Shown here one piece after another: positions 1-9,550 of a stretch of DNA of 64,000 nucleotides; position 1 is the stretch's first letter, and every line of letters begins with the position of its first letter. The notes under the pieces were generated by a model that saw only the letters and a program-made list of their open reading frames with translations, had not been told where the DNA came from and made no database searches. Origin of the DNA: Thermoleptolyngbya sichuanensis A183. Its GTDB lineage: Bacteria; Cyanobacteriota; Cyanobacteriia; Elainellales; Elainellaceae. The DNA is taken from assembly GCF_013177315.1 (NCBI RefSeq), contig NZ_CP053661.1, positions 3,224,001 to 3,288,000 on the forward strand, written 5' to 3'. The position numbers and the translations under genes are program-made.

Positions 1-165
1 TTTGTCCATCTAAACTCCATCTGAACTTTAACATTCCTTTTTGACTTGCATTCACCTCCCTCAGGGAGTCTTTTGAAAAATCTTTTGAAGCGTTTGGGAA
101 ACGCAAGGTTTGCGCTTATCCTCCTGATTTCTCCTGATTTCTACCCTCTAACCCCACACCTCTCA

Positions 166-1812
166 ATGACCACTGCCGAACCGATCTGGATTTACGACAC
201 CACCCTGCGCGACGGTGCCCAGCGAGAAGGGCTGTCGCTTTCCTTAGAAGACAAGCTGCGAATCGCCCACCAGCTTGACCAGATGGGCATTCCCTTTATC
301 GAAGGTGGCTGGCCGGGCGCAAACCCCAAAGACGTGCAGTTTTTCTGGCAAATCAAAGAAGAACCGCTGTCCCAGGCGGAAATTGTGGCTTTTTGTTCTA
401 CTCGCCGACCGGGACGCACCGCTGCCGAAGACCCGATGCTGCAACCGATTTTGTCGGCGGGGACGCGCTGGGTGACGGTGTTTGGGAAGTCGTGGGATCT
501 GCACGTTGTCGAGGGGCTGAAGACCACGCTGGACGAAAACCTGGAGATGATCCGCGATACGCTGAGCTATTTCCGCAGCCAGGGGCGGCGCGTAATCTAC
601 GACGCAGAGCATTGGTTTGACGGGTATCGGCAAAATCCTGACTATGCGCTGGAAACCCTGGGGGCGGCGATCGCCGGAGGGGCGGAATGGCTCGTCCTCT
701 GCGACACCAACGGCGGCACGCTGCCCCAAGACGTGGCCACGATTACCCGCGCGGTATCCAAATATATTGTCAATCACCTGGCTAGCCACCCGCTCGACCC
801 CGATCGCCCTGCTCCCCAAATCGGCATCCATACCCACAATGACTCTGGCACGGCGGTGGCCAATGCCCTGGCGGCCGTGGGCGAGGGCGCACGCATGGTG
901 CAGGGCACGATCAACGGCTACGGCGAGCGCTGCGGCAATGCCAACCTATGCACGCTGATCCCCAACCTCCAACTGAAGCTGGGCTATGCCTGCGTCCGTG
1001 AGGAGCAACTGGCCAAACTAACCGACACCAGCCGCCTGATCAGCGAGATTGTCAATCTGGCCCCGGACGACCACGCGCCATTTGTGGGACTATCTGCCTT
1101 TGCCCACAAGGGCGGCATCCACGTCAGCGCCGTAGAGCGCAACCCGCTGACCTACGAACACATCCGCCCAGAGCAGGTGGGCAACCGCCGCCGCATTGTG
1201 ATTTCTGACCAGGCCGGGCTGAGCAATGTGCTGGCCAAGGCCCGCAGCTTTGGCATCGAGCTAGAAAAGGATGATCCCACCTGTCGCCATATTTTGCAGC
1301 ACTTGAAAACGCTGGAAAACGAAGGGTATCAGTTTGAAGCGGCGGAGGCTAGCTTTGAGCTGCTGATGCGGGAGGCGCTGGGGCAGCGGCAGCGGTTCTT
1401 TGAGCTACAGGGCTTTCAGGCGCGGTGCGATATGGCTCCAGAGATGAATGACGGCAATTCCTACGCGCTGGCAACGATCAAGGTCCGGATTGACGGCAAG
1501 GACTATCTGGAGGCGGCTGAGGGCAATGGCCCCGTGTCGGCGCTGGATGCAGCCCTGCGGAAGGCGCTGGTGAATGTTTACCCGGCGATCGCCCAATTCC
1601 ACCTGACGGATTACAAAGTGCGGATTCTCGATGGCGGCGCGGGGACTTCGGCCAAAACTCGCGTGCTGGTGGAGTCGAGCAATGGCCACCAGCGCTGGAC
1701 GACCGTGGGCGTGTCTACCAACATCATCGAAGCGTCTTATCAGGCGGTGGTGGAGGGACTGGAATATGGTCTGCTGCTACAAAATCAGGCGGAGGCAGTG
1801 CTTAGCACCTGA
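166..1812 (+). CDS. cimA: (R)-citramalate synthase CimA
   Basis: This 548-residue protein of the LeuA/HMGL-like family should condense pyruvate and acetyl-CoA to citramalate, the first step of the threonine-independent isoleucine route, in the cytosol. The N-terminal TIM-barrel signature YDTTLRDGAQREG carries the metal-binding Asp, and HTHNDSGTAVAN carries the paired His residues. The C-terminal part (about residue 400 onward) resembles the LeuA regulatory dimerisation domain, with DGGAGTSAKTRVLVES, and probably gives feedback control by isoleucine. The ATG at 166 is preferred because the 40 codons upstream do not look like the family; the Thr-Thr-Ala-Glu start leads directly into the barrel. 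2-Isopropylmalate synthase is the main alternative, but the length and C-terminus fit CimA better. Confidence 0.9.
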   Translation: MTTAEPIWIYDTTLRDGAQREGLSLSLEDKLRIAHQLDQMGIPFIEGGWPGANPKDVQFFWQIKEEPLSQAEIVAFCSTRRPGRTAAEDPMLQPILSAGTRWVTVFGKSWDLHVVEGLKTTLDENLEMIRDTLSYFRSQGRRVIYDAEHWFDGYRQNPDYALETLGAAIAGGAEWLVLCDTNGGTLPQDVATITRAVSKYIVNHLASHPLDPDRPAPQIGIHTHNDSGTAVANALAAVGEGARMVQGTINGYGERCGNANLCTLIPNLQLKLGYACVREEQLAKLTDTSRLISEIVNLAPDDHAPFVGLSAFAHKGGIHVSAVERNPLTYEHIRPEQVGNRRRIVISDQAGLSNVLAKARSFGIELEKDDPTCRHILQHLKTLENEGYQFEAAEASFELLMREALGQRQRFFELQGFQARCDMAPEMNDGNSYALATIKVRIDGKDYLEAAEGNGPVSALDAALRKALVNVYPAIAQFHLTDYKVRILDGGAGTSAKTRVLVESSNGHQRWTTVGVSTNIIEASYQAVVEGLEYGLLLQNQAEAVLST

Positions 1813-1911
1813 AGTCGAAACTCGGCCGAAGCAGCAGGGATTAATCCTATTCCTGCAAAACTTCGTCATACTGATGAGAAATAACGTGAGAAGTAACGGG
1901 GTTGCCCCTCC

Positions 1912-2784
1912 ATGCCCACGTTGATTTCACTCCAGTCCTGTCGCCACGGGGTCGGCAGAACCAATCTGACGGCAAATTTGGCAGCTTGCATTGCCGCCCA
2001 GGGCTACCGTGTGGGCGTTCTGGATGCGGATGGCGCTGCGCCAGGAATTCATGCCCTGTTTGGTCGAACGGCTGCGTTGGACGATGTAGCAATTAATCAG
2101 GACGTGTGGAGCAACTGGACGAGCGATTCCGAATCGGGCGATCGCCCGCTACCCTTTTCAAGTACTGCTATTCCGATAGGCCAAGGCACTGTGTTGCTGC
2201 TGGGGGGCGATCTGTGCCTAGTGCCGCCCGACCTGCGGGTGCGGGATGTGCAGCGGTGTCTTCAGCAGGGCTACGATCCCGACCCCCTGGGGCAGGGCCT
2301 CCGCACCGTGGCAGAGCGACTGGGGCTAGAGTTTCTGCTCATCGACACTTACCCCGAACTGGACGAAGGCACAATGCTATGGATGGCAGTGTCCGATGCA
2401 GTCGTTTTGGTGCTGGGGCTGGATGCGACCGAGTTTCAAAGCCTGGCCGTGCGGATGGACATTGCCCACACGCTGGAAGTCCCTCAAGTCTGGCTATTGG
2501 CTAACCAGGTGCCGCCTGCCTATGGGCTGAGGGAAGTCTGGCGCAAGTTGGAGCATAGCTATGGCAACGCCATGATTGGCGTGTTGCCGATGGAGGATGA
2601 GATGCTGGCGCTGGGCAGCACTGGGCTGTTTTACCTGACCTATCCCGATCATCCGCTCAGTCTTGCGCTAGAGGCGATCGCCCATCAGTTGATCAAAGCG
2701 CCTGTGATCAAAGCGCTCGCGCCTATCACTCAGTTGCAATCTGTTTCTGCCGATTTGCCGCCAGATCCCAAATCTGTAGATTAG
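1912..2784 (+). CDS. MinD/ParA-like protein with degenerate P-loop
   Basis: The 290-residue protein has the overall layout of the deviant Walker-A ATPases (MinD/ParA). It has an N-terminal loop followed by LTANLAACIAAQGYRVGVLDADG, a Walker-B-like strand (EFLLIDTYPELDE) and a conserved end (GVLPMEDEMLALGSTGLFYL). The usual KGGVGKT is replaced by CRHGVGRTN, so both the signature Lys and the P-loop Lys are missing. ATP hydrolysis is therefore doubtful. It may act as a regulatory or nucleotide-independent relative of the cyanobacterial MinD-like family with FRGGTGKS loops. It lies 99 bp downstream of cimA on the same strand. The function is unknown. Confidence 0.75.
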   Translation: MPTLISLQSCRHGVGRTNLTANLAACIAAQGYRVGVLDADGAAPGIHALFGRTAALDDVAINQDVWSNWTSDSESGDRPLPFSSTAIPIGQGTVLLLGGDLCLVPPDLRVRDVQRCLQQGYDPDPLGQGLRTVAERLGLEFLLIDTYPELDEGTMLWMAVSDAVVLVLGLDATEFQSLAVRMDIAHTLEVPQVWLLANQVPPAYGLREVWRKLEHSYGNAMIGVLPMEDEMLALGSTGLFYLTYPDHPLSLALEAIAHQLIKAPVIKALAPITQLQSVSADLPPDPKSVD

Positions 2785-2810
2785 GCACGCGAGATTAGGC
2801 ACGAAACGCG

Positions 2811-3158
2811 CTACTGAGGCGTAAGGGCGATCGCAAATGATCCGTCTGCGCTGGGTTGCAGCGGCTGCACGCGCACCACGGCATCCAAATTGAGCGAACC
2901 GTAGACGTGGGGAAAGTGGCGGTCAACAGGCACGCCCGCTACCTCGTCATACTGAAGCGGAGACTGGAGGCGATCGCCCTCAATCCACAGCAGCATCAAC
3001 CCCGTCTGCCCCGCAAAGAAAGTATTCGCCACCCAGCTAATTTGCGCTGCGGTGGAACAGTGCATAAAGCCCTCTGCGTCCAAACTGGGGGCCCGATACT
3101 CGCCCAACGCCTGGGCCCGCCGCCATTGGGGTTGAGTTGTAATGTGGAACAGGAGCAT
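2811..3158 (-). CDS. DUF952 family protein
   Basis: A 115-residue protein of the DUF952 family, a small fold related to ADP-ribosyltransferase-like domains. Recognisable features are the start LFHITTQPQW, the central GFMHCSTAAQISWVANTFF segment and the late HFPHVYGSLNLDAVV motif. These His and Ser/Thr positions are typical of the family. No biochemical role is established. It converges with the MinD-like gene (26 bp between stops) and lies 75 bp downstream of the histidine kinase on the same strand, so it could share that transcript. Confidence 0.8.
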   Translation of the reverse strand: MLLFHITTQPQWRRAQALGEYRAPSLDAEGFMHCSTAAQISWVANTFFAGQTGLMLLWIEGDRLQSPLQYDEVAGVPVDRHFPHVYGSLNLDAVVRVQPLQPSADGSFAIALTPQ

Positions 3159-3233
3159 AGGCAGGCACTAGGAAACGTGATGGACAACCACAGGACGGAC
3201 GGGTGAGATGCCTTCGAGAACCGACTCCAAGAC

Positions 3234-6035
3234 TCACCCTCGCCCGCTTGCCACCTGAATGACCTGAAACAGGGCCGATTCTTCGACCGCGCCAAACGCA
3301 TCGACGGGGGTCAGCGGTGCCAGACAGGGAAACACCGTCAGCCCTGGCACGCGGTTAGCAGATTGGGTAGCTTCAGGGGTGAGGGTAACCATCGGCACGG
3401 TACTCAGCACCGTATGTTCATAGAGATGTTTGAAATAGGTAGTGGGATCGGGCAGGCTGCCTTCCAGCACGACCACATGGGGCTTCCAGACCCGCGCCAG
3501 CAAATCTGCCTGGTCGAGATCACTCACCTCCACCACCCGGTAGGGGTAGCTGTGCAATAGCTCTGACACGCTGGGGCCATCGGCAGCAAGCGCCTGGGGC
3601 GACAGACGCAGATGCAGCACAGTCAGGCGATTGGCAGGAATCGGCGACCACTCATCCGGTGTCTGGGTGGCTTCCAGAATGCTCTTGCGAAGAGACTCAG
3701 GGTGGATGGGGTGACTCAGGCAAGCGCTGGCCCCGTAGGCGATCGCTCTCGGTTTTTCCTCCGTGCTGCCGCTCCAGATGACGGGCGTGGCGCGAGTATC
3801 GATGCCGGCCTTGAGCAGCGTTAGCACGTCCCAGCCCGACAGCAGCGGCAGATTCGGGTTCAAAATCACCAGCGCAGGCTGGAGCCGCCGCACTTTTTCC
3901 AGGGCTTCGGTGCCGCTGCGGGCGATCGCCACCCGATAGCCCAACTGGCGCAAACCAGAATCCAGCATCTCAATTCGGGCCGTGTTCGTCTCGGCCACCA
4001 GCACAAGCCGCTGCTGAAGTTTTCGGGATGCATGAAGCGGCAGTTTGGTCGGCCGGGGCTGCACATCTTTGGGCAGCAGCACCGTAAAGCGACTGCCCTT
4101 GCCTTCCTCAGAGATAAAGGTAACGTCGCCACCGTGCAGTCGGGCAATGCGCTGCGTCAGCACCAATCCCAACCCGGTGCCTTCAAACCGTCGCGTTAAG
4201 GGGTTTTCAAGCTGCTGAAATTTTTGGAAGATGAGATGCTGCTTATCTGCCGCGATGCCAATGCCCGTATCCCAGACAGTAAAAGCCACCCAGCCATCCC
4301 AAGTAGTCACTTCCAGCCCCACCTTGCCCGTCGTCGGCGTAAACTTGAGCGCGTTGGAGAGCAGGTTGGTCAGCATTTGCCGCAACCGCAGGTCATCCGC
4401 CGTCATTTCGCTTAGCCCCGGCTGAATGCTCAGGCTAAATTCTGGTTCTTCAAGCGTCTCGGCGGCTTTTCCGGCTTCAGACACAGAAACTTCCTGATGA
4501 AGCTGGCGGGCCTGCTCATAGGCCCGATGACAGAGGGAAGCTAGCTCGACAGACTCCAGATTTAGCTCAAGCTGCCCAGTTTCAATCCGGGTCAGATCCA
4601 GAATGTCGTTTACAATCAGCGTCAGATGGCGACCACTCTGATAGATGAGTTGAGCATAGCGGGCCTGGCGATCGTTGAGGGGCCCAACTAGCTGTTCCTT
4701 GAGCAGGCTCGATAGACCCAGCACCGCTGTCAGCGGGGTTTTCAGCTCGTGGCTGATGCAGGATAAGAACTCGTCCTTGAGGCGGTTAAGCTGGGCTAGC
4801 TCAGCGGTTTTTGTGGCCAACTCTCGCGCCATCTGGTGCTGCTCGGTTACATCTTGAGCAATCACCAGCCAGAGGGGCTGGAGGTCTGGCGTGCTGCTTT
4901 TGCCCAACGAGAACCGGGTCAGTTGCCACACGCGGTCTGGAAAATATTCCTCGTCGGGGCTGTCGGAAAGGATGTCTTGGGGATGAAGATGACGCGGCTG
5001 GGGCGAGGGCGGCAGGGTAGAGACGCGGTTGGGCGGAGTCGGGGTTGGCTCTTTGGGGATTCGCTGGTGTAGCGTATGGGCTTTTTGAGTGGGGCTATAA
5101 GCGGAACTATGAGTGGAACCGTGGGCAGGGCTGTGGGTCGGCCACGCTGCCGCAGGTTTGGGCGATCGCCCGGTGGGTGGCTCTGCTTCGAGACGGCAAA
5201 ACGGCGGTAACCGCACCTCCGTCTGAGCAACGTCGGCCTCCTCCATCGCGGCGATCGCCTCCAGCACCTTGGGTTCGTCGCCAATCTGCTGCTGCCAACC
5301 CTGGCTATAGGCCACCCCTCCACACTCTGCTCGCCACAGGATCATCGGCACAGGTAGCCCTTTGACCAGCCCCACCAGCCCCGACCCCAGCGGCGATTCA
5401 CCCTCGGCTGGCTGAGCCTTGTGCTTGGATCGCCCAAAGGGGGACGAGGCCGTGCCAACGGCAATCTGCCAGGGGCGATCGCCCGCACTATTCTCAGGTT
5501 TGACGGTAGGCAGTGCAGAGGGGGGTTCAGGCGCGTCTGGTGGGAAAGATGAGTCGGTCGGTGATGCTGAAGCAGCCAGAGCATCGGGAGCGGTGAAAGC
5601 GGACGGCCCGTCAGCCCTCGCTGGCAGAACGGCAAAATGTCGCCAAAAGGCGATTGCATCTACTGCGCCCAGCACCTTGCCCGCCTCATCCACCAGCACC
5701 CACGGCGGATCGCTGGCATGGAGCCAGTGCCAACCCTCGGTCACTTCCCAATCGGCTGGCAGCACTGTCAGCGGTTGCAGCAGCGCAGGATGATCGATCA
5801 AAATATCTTCTAGGCTGGTATCTAGCAGCGGGGTCGCCTCTGCGGGCAGGTCTAGGTGCAAGAGTGTGAGGATACGGCTGATTTGCAGCCGACCCAGCGG
5901 CGCACCCTGTTCATCCACGGCGATCGCCTCAGCTGTCTCTTGCTGCCGACCCTGAGCCATCAGCCCAATCAGCGTCTCTTTGATAGAGACTGACAACATG
6001 GGTTCCAAAAAATCGCGCAGTCGAGGAATGGGCAT
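3234..6035 (-). CDS. CBS-domain histidine kinase with two degenerate receivers
   Basis: A 933-residue cytosolic sensor kinase with no membrane segments. Residues 1-140 look like a pair of CBS-type modules. A proline-rich low-complexity linker follows, then a PAS-like segment (about 220-395) and a HisKA domain with the phosphoacceptor His429 in SHELKTPL. The HATPase has NLLSNALKF, DTGIGI and GTGLGL boxes. Two receiver-like domains follow. In the first the phosphorylated Asp is replaced (LVILNPNLP), and in the second the site reads VVVLEGSLP, so neither is a normal phosphoacceptor. The gene is divergent from kaiA across about 350 bp. Pseudo-receivers also occur in CikA and KaiA, so a clock-related role is possible, but that is an inference from context only. 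Confidence 0.85.
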   Translation of the reverse strand: MPIPRLRDFLEPMLSVSIKETLIGLMAQGRQQETAEAIAVDEQGAPLGRLQISRILTLLHLDLPAEATPLLDTSLEDILIDHPALLQPLTVLPADWEVTEGWHWLHASDPPWVLVDEAGKVLGAVDAIAFWRHFAVLPARADGPSAFTAPDALAASASPTDSSFPPDAPEPPSALPTVKPENSAGDRPWQIAVGTASSPFGRSKHKAQPAEGESPLGSGLVGLVKGLPVPMILWRAECGGVAYSQGWQQQIGDEPKVLEAIAAMEEADVAQTEVRLPPFCRLEAEPPTGRSPKPAAAWPTHSPAHGSTHSSAYSPTQKAHTLHQRIPKEPTPTPPNRVSTLPPSPQPRHLHPQDILSDSPDEEYFPDRVWQLTRFSLGKSSTPDLQPLWLVIAQDVTEQHQMARELATKTAELAQLNRLKDEFLSCISHELKTPLTAVLGLSSLLKEQLVGPLNDRQARYAQLIYQSGRHLTLIVNDILDLTRIETGQLELNLESVELASLCHRAYEQARQLHQEVSVSEAGKAAETLEEPEFSLSIQPGLSEMTADDLRLRQMLTNLLSNALKFTPTTGKVGLEVTTWDGWVAFTVWDTGIGIAADKQHLIFQKFQQLENPLTRRFEGTGLGLVLTQRIARLHGGDVTFISEEGKGSRFTVLLPKDVQPRPTKLPLHASRKLQQRLVLVAETNTARIEMLDSGLRQLGYRVAIARSGTEALEKVRRLQPALVILNPNLPLLSGWDVLTLLKAGIDTRATPVIWSGSTEEKPRAIAYGASACLSHPIHPESLRKSILEATQTPDEWSPIPANRLTVLHLRLSPQALAADGPSVSELLHSYPYRVVEVSDLDQADLLARVWKPHVVVLEGSLPDPTTYFKHLYEHTVLSTVPMVTLTPEATQSANRVPGLTVFPCLAPLTPVDAFGAVEESALFQVIQVASGRG

Positions 6036-6102
6036 AGCACCAAGGCAGAACTCCGGGTCGGTGAGCGCTATAACCTAAAACCCACTAAACCCAATAAACT
6101 TT

Positions 6103-6192
6103 AGGACTTACGCACTTGCGATAAGTTTTCTAGGTCTTGGACGATTTCTCGCGGGCTGCGCCTGCGAGAAACCGTCCCATTGCGTAAGACCT
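6103..6192. repeat. Dispersed palindromic repeat, copy 1
   Basis: A 90-bp element that begins with AGGACTTACGCA and ends with TGCGTAAGACCT, an imperfect 12-bp terminal inverted repeat. The interior has a long hairpin around CTCGCGGGCTGCGCCTGCGAG. It lies between the divergent histidine kinase and kaiA. Six further copies occur in this window, all outside intact genes. The size, inverted ends and lack of an ORF fit a MITE-like element. Confidence 0.85.
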
Positions 6193-6386
6193 AAACTCAT
6201 TATGGTGGTGTGATCCAGGGATTGGAAACGTTTGCCCCGATAACTAGTGTTAAACTTCTAACATTAGTGCTAAATGTTGCGTTTCCCAACGATTTTGCCT
6301 GAAGAACTGTCACCTTTTTTGCAGATTTCTTGCAGAATCTTCGAGACTTTTGCCAACTTGCTCATTGCAATCCCTGACTCACGCCC

Positions 6387-7292
6387 TTGCTTTCTCTCTG
6401 CGCGTTAATCTACCCCCAGGGCCTGCTTCCTTCACTCTTGCAGGCTTGGCAAAGCGATATGATGATCGGGGGCGATCGCTCTCGATGTCGGGTCACGTCT
6501 TTCCACCAGCTCGACCTCTTTCTAGACTACGTTCAGCGCGAAAAGCGTCAGATCGACTGTCTGCTGTTTGAGAACAGCCCCGACCTCAAAACAGCCCTCT
6601 CTCAGCTTCGCCAAAGGAGTATCTTTCTGCCTGCCATCGTGCTAGAGCCGGAACCCCTCCAGCCCGTGCCCTCTGCCGATGCAATTTTCGACGAGTTGCT
6701 GCAAGAAGCAGATGCCATCACCTACCACTCGGCGATCCTGCACGTCCCGGTAACTCAGTTCTCCGATCTAGAACATCTAACCGAAAAGGCGATCAACCAA
6801 TTCCTCAAGCTGTCTGCAACCCCCTCCAGCTTGAATCCGTCTACCCCCAGTCGGGTTGGCACGCTTACGACCCATTCCTCTCTGATTCAGCAGCAGCGTC
6901 GCCTCTCTGAGAAGTTGAGCGAACGCCTAGGATACCTGGGGGTCTACTACAAGCGTAATTCCGCAAACTTCCTTCGACACATGCCCCCCCCAGAGCGGCA
7001 GGAATTTCTGGAACAGCTTAAGGCCGAATACCGAGAGATCATTCTCCGCTACTTCATAGAAGACTCACATCTCAACGAAAAAATCGATAACTTCGTGAAC
7101 CTGGCGTTTTTTGCCGACGTGCCAGTGGCGCAGGTCGTTGAGATTCATATGGAGTTAATGGATGAGTTTGCCAAACAGCTCAAACTGGAGGGACGCAACG
7201 ACGAAATTCTGCTTGACTATCGGCTGACTTTGATTGATGTGATTGCCCATTTGTGTGAGATGTATCGCCGCTCGATTCCTCGCGAAACCTGA
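6387..7292 (+). CDS. kaiA: Circadian clock protein KaiA
   Basis: KaiA, 301 residues, stimulates KaiC autophosphorylation. The N-terminal pseudo-receiver covers about residues 1-135 (for example [20 protein letters not shown], without a phosphoacceptor Asp). The C-terminal four-helix KaiC-binding domain covers about 175-295 ([20 protein letters not shown] and [15 protein letters not shown]). The start is TTG at 6387: the next residues, [10 protein letters not shown], align with the MLS start of known KaiA, and no ATG lies in a better place. kaiB follows after 95 bp. In Synechococcus kaiA has its own promoter. Here a palindromic repeat lies in the upstream region. Confidence 0.96.
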   Translation: MLSLCALIYPQGLLPSLLQAWQSDMMIGGDRSRCRVTSFHQLDLFLDYVQREKRQIDCLLFENSPDLKTALSQLRQRSIFLPAIVLEPEPLQPVPSADAIFDELLQEADAITYHSAILHVPVTQFSDLEHLTEKAINQFLKLSATPSSLNPSTPSRVGTLTTHSSLIQQQRRLSEKLSERLGYLGVYYKRNSANFLRHMPPPERQEFLEQLKAEYREIILRYFIEDSHLNEKIDNFVNLAFFADVPVAQVVEIHMELMDEFAKQLKLEGRNDEILLDYRLTLIDVIAHLCEMYRRSIPRET

Positions 7293-7387
7293 ATCCGCTG
7301 AACCTTACTGGCTCGTTGCAAATCTCACTATCTATCCGCCCAGGTTTATATCAATATTCTTTATTCGATTGCCTTTCCCATCAACCC

Positions 7388-7702
7388 ATGAGTCCTCTAA
7401 GAAAAACCTACATCCTCAAGCTCTACGTTGCCGGGAATACTCCGAACTCCGTGCGGGCGCTGAAAACCCTGAACCACATCCTGGAGAATGAATTTCAGGG
7501 AGTCTACGCGCTCAAAGTGATTGACGTGCTGAAGAACCCCCAGCTTGCAGAGGAAGACAAAATTCTGGCAACGCCGACCCTGGCTAAGATTCTGCCGCCC
7601 CCTGTCCGCAAGATCATTGGCGATCTATCTGACCGAGAAAAAGTCTTGATCGGCCTTGACCTTCTGTATGATGAATTGGGTGAAGAGGAGGCAGAAATCT
7701 AG
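7388..7702 (+). CDS. kaiB: Circadian clock protein KaiB
   Basis: KaiB, 104 residues, is a thioredoxin-like, fold-switching protein that binds the CI ring of phosphorylated KaiC and sequesters KaiA. The sequence is nearly identical to the family: [20 protein letters not shown] at the start, then [40 protein letters not shown] and an acidic tail ([10 protein letters not shown]). The ATG at 7388 is chosen because [10 protein letters not shown] matches the conserved N-terminus; 24 in-frame codons upstream do not. It is separated from kaiC by 233 bp, a wide gap for kaiBC. Confidence 0.97.
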   Translation: MSPLRKTYILKLYVAGNTPNSVRALKTLNHILENEFQGVYALKVIDVLKNPQLAEEDKILATPTLAKILPPPVRKIIGDLSDREKVLIGLDLLYDELGEEEAEI

Positions 7703-7766
7703 AGTGTCTGGGATTTCTGGGGGGTGCTGGCTGCGTTTTTACCGGACTGGCTGCGTTTTAGACAGC

Positions 7767-7810
7767 GTGTAGGGATAGGGCGATCGCCCGTCTACACGAA
7801 TACCCTACAC
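7767..7810. promoter_or_regulatory. Hairpin between kaiB and kaiC
   Basis: GTGTAGGG at 7767-7774 is complementary to CCCTACAC at 7803-7810. The loop holds a second palindrome containing a HIP1 site, GGGCGATCGCCC. The structure lies in the 233-bp kaiB-kaiC gap. It has no T-run, so it is not a classical terminator. It could affect the relative amounts of kaiB and kaiC message; this is inferred from position only. Confidence 0.4.
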
Positions 7811-7935
7811 GACTACCAGCGTCTTCTAAAGCTGCCTCATCAGCCCCATCGATTCCAGCAGCAAACCTCATTGAATCTTCGCTTCGAGTCTTCAAGGTTT
7901 CTAAAAGTTTCTAAATTTTGGGTAGATATCTGGGT

Positions 7936-9501
7936 ATGAACGATTCGAGTCAGACTGGACAGCAGCAGAACGGCGCGGCTCTCATGGGTGTCCAGAAGAT
8001 TCGCACCATGATTGAGGGCTTTGACGACATTAGCAACGGTGGGCTGCCAGTCGGACGCGCCACGCTCGTTAGCGGCACCTCTGGAACCGGCAAAACCCTC
8101 TTTGCGGTGCAGTTCCTCTACAACGGCATTACTCACTTCGACGAAGCAGGCATCTTCGTCACCTTTGAAGAAGCCCCTGCTGACATCATCAAAAACGCCT
8201 ACAGCTTTGGCTGGGATCTGCAAAAGCTGATCGACGACGGCAAGCTGTTCATCCTTGATGCTTCGCCCGATCCCGAAGGGCAGGAAGTCGTCGGCAACTT
8301 TGACCTGTCGGCGCTGATCGAACGGATTCAATACGCCATCCGAAAATACAAAGCCAAGCGCGTCTCGATCGACTCGGTAACGGCAGTGTTTCAGCAATAT
8401 GCCGCCGTTTCTGTGGTGCGGCGCGAAATCTTTCGCCTGGTGGCTCGCCTCAAGCAGGTCGGCGCAACCACCATCATGACGACAGAGCGCGTCGATGAAT
8501 ACGGCCCCGTCGCCCGCTTTGGGGTCGAAGAGTTTGTGTCTGACAACGTGGTGATTGTGCGGAACGTGCTAGAGGGCGAACGCCGCCGCCGCACGATGGA
8601 AATCCTGAAGCTGCGCGGCACCACCCACATGAAGGGCGAATATCCCTTCACCATCACCAATCAGGGCATCAATATCTTCCCCCTAGGAGCCATGCGCCTG
8701 ACCCAGCGCTCCTCTAATGCCCGCGTGTCGTCTGGCGTGGCAACGCTGGACTCGATGTGTGGCGGCGGCTTTTTCAAAGACTCGATCATCCTGGCAACAG
8801 GGGCAACAGGGACAGGCAAGACGCTGCTGGTCAGCATGTTTTTGCAAAACGCCTGTCAGAACGGCGAACGCGCCATCCTGTTTGCCTATGAAGAGTCGCG
8901 GGCGCAGCTTTCGCGCAACGCCTATTCCTGGGGTATTGACTTTGAAGACCTGGAGCAGCGCGGCCTGCTCAAAATCATCTGCGCCTATCCCGAATCGGCG
9001 GGTTTGGAAGACCACCTGCAAATTATTAAGTCAGAAATTGCCGAGTTCAAGCCGTCGCGCATTGCCATCGACTCGCTCTCGGCGCTGGCGCGGGGCGTGA
9101 GCAATAATGCCTTCCGGCAGTTTGTGATCGGCGTGACGGGCTATGCCAAGCAGGAGGAGATTACGGGCTTCTTTACCAACACCACGGATCAATTCATGGG
9201 GTCGCACTCGATCACCGATTCCCACATTTCCACGATTACAGACACGATTTTGATGCTGCAATATGTGGAGATTCGCGGCGAAATGTCTCGCGCCATCAAC
9301 GTCTTCAAGATGCGTGGCTCCTGGCATGACAAGGGCATCCGCGAATATATCATCAGCGAGAATGGTCCAGAGATTAAGGATTCGTTCCGCAACTTTGAGC
9401 GGATCATCAGCGGTTCGCCCACCCGCATCTCGGTAGACGAGAAGAACGAGCTATCCCGCATTGTGCGGGGCTTCCAGGAAAAGAGCGACGGCGAAGTTTA
9501 G
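7936..9501 (+). CDS. kaiC: Circadian clock ATPase/kinase KaiC
   Basis: KaiC, 521 residues, is the core clock ATPase and autokinase, a double RecA-like hexamer. The CI domain has Walker A GTSGTGKT with Lys53 and catalytic Glu78-Glu79. The CII domain has GATGTGKT and a second Glu pair (FAYEESRA). The autophosphorylation Ser-Thr pair lies in SHISTITDT at about residues 432-433. The C-terminal A-loop/tail region that binds KaiA is present (RISVDEKNELSRIVRGFQEK). The ATG at 7936 gives the family length; six in-frame codons further upstream are probably not translated. All key residues are intact, so with kaiA and kaiB the cluster should form a working oscillator. Confidence 0.98.
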   Translation: MNDSSQTGQQQNGAALMGVQKIRTMIEGFDDISNGGLPVGRATLVSGTSGTGKTLFAVQFLYNGITHFDEAGIFVTFEEAPADIIKNAYSFGWDLQKLIDDGKLFILDASPDPEGQEVVGNFDLSALIERIQYAIRKYKAKRVSIDSVTAVFQQYAAVSVVRREIFRLVARLKQVGATTIMTTERVDEYGPVARFGVEEFVSDNVVIVRNVLEGERRRRTMEILKLRGTTHMKGEYPFTITNQGINIFPLGAMRLTQRSSNARVSSGVATLDSMCGGGFFKDSIILATGATGTGKTLLVSMFLQNACQNGERAILFAYEESRAQLSRNAYSWGIDFEDLEQRGLLKIICAYPESAGLEDHLQIIKSEIAEFKPSRIAIDSLSALARGVSNNAFRQFVIGVTGYAKQEEITGFFTNTTDQFMGSHSITDSHISTITDTILMLQYVEIRGEMSRAINVFKMRGSWHDKGIREYIISENGPEIKDSFRNFERIISGSPTRISVDEKNELSRIVRGFQEKSDGEV

Positions 9502-9550
9502 AGTAGTTTTACGCTGTTTTACGCTAAGTGTTGCACGTTGAGCAAATCTC

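Noticed and set aside
244-837. A 197-codon minus-strand ORF
   Set aside because: Antisense to the highly conserved cimA barrel.
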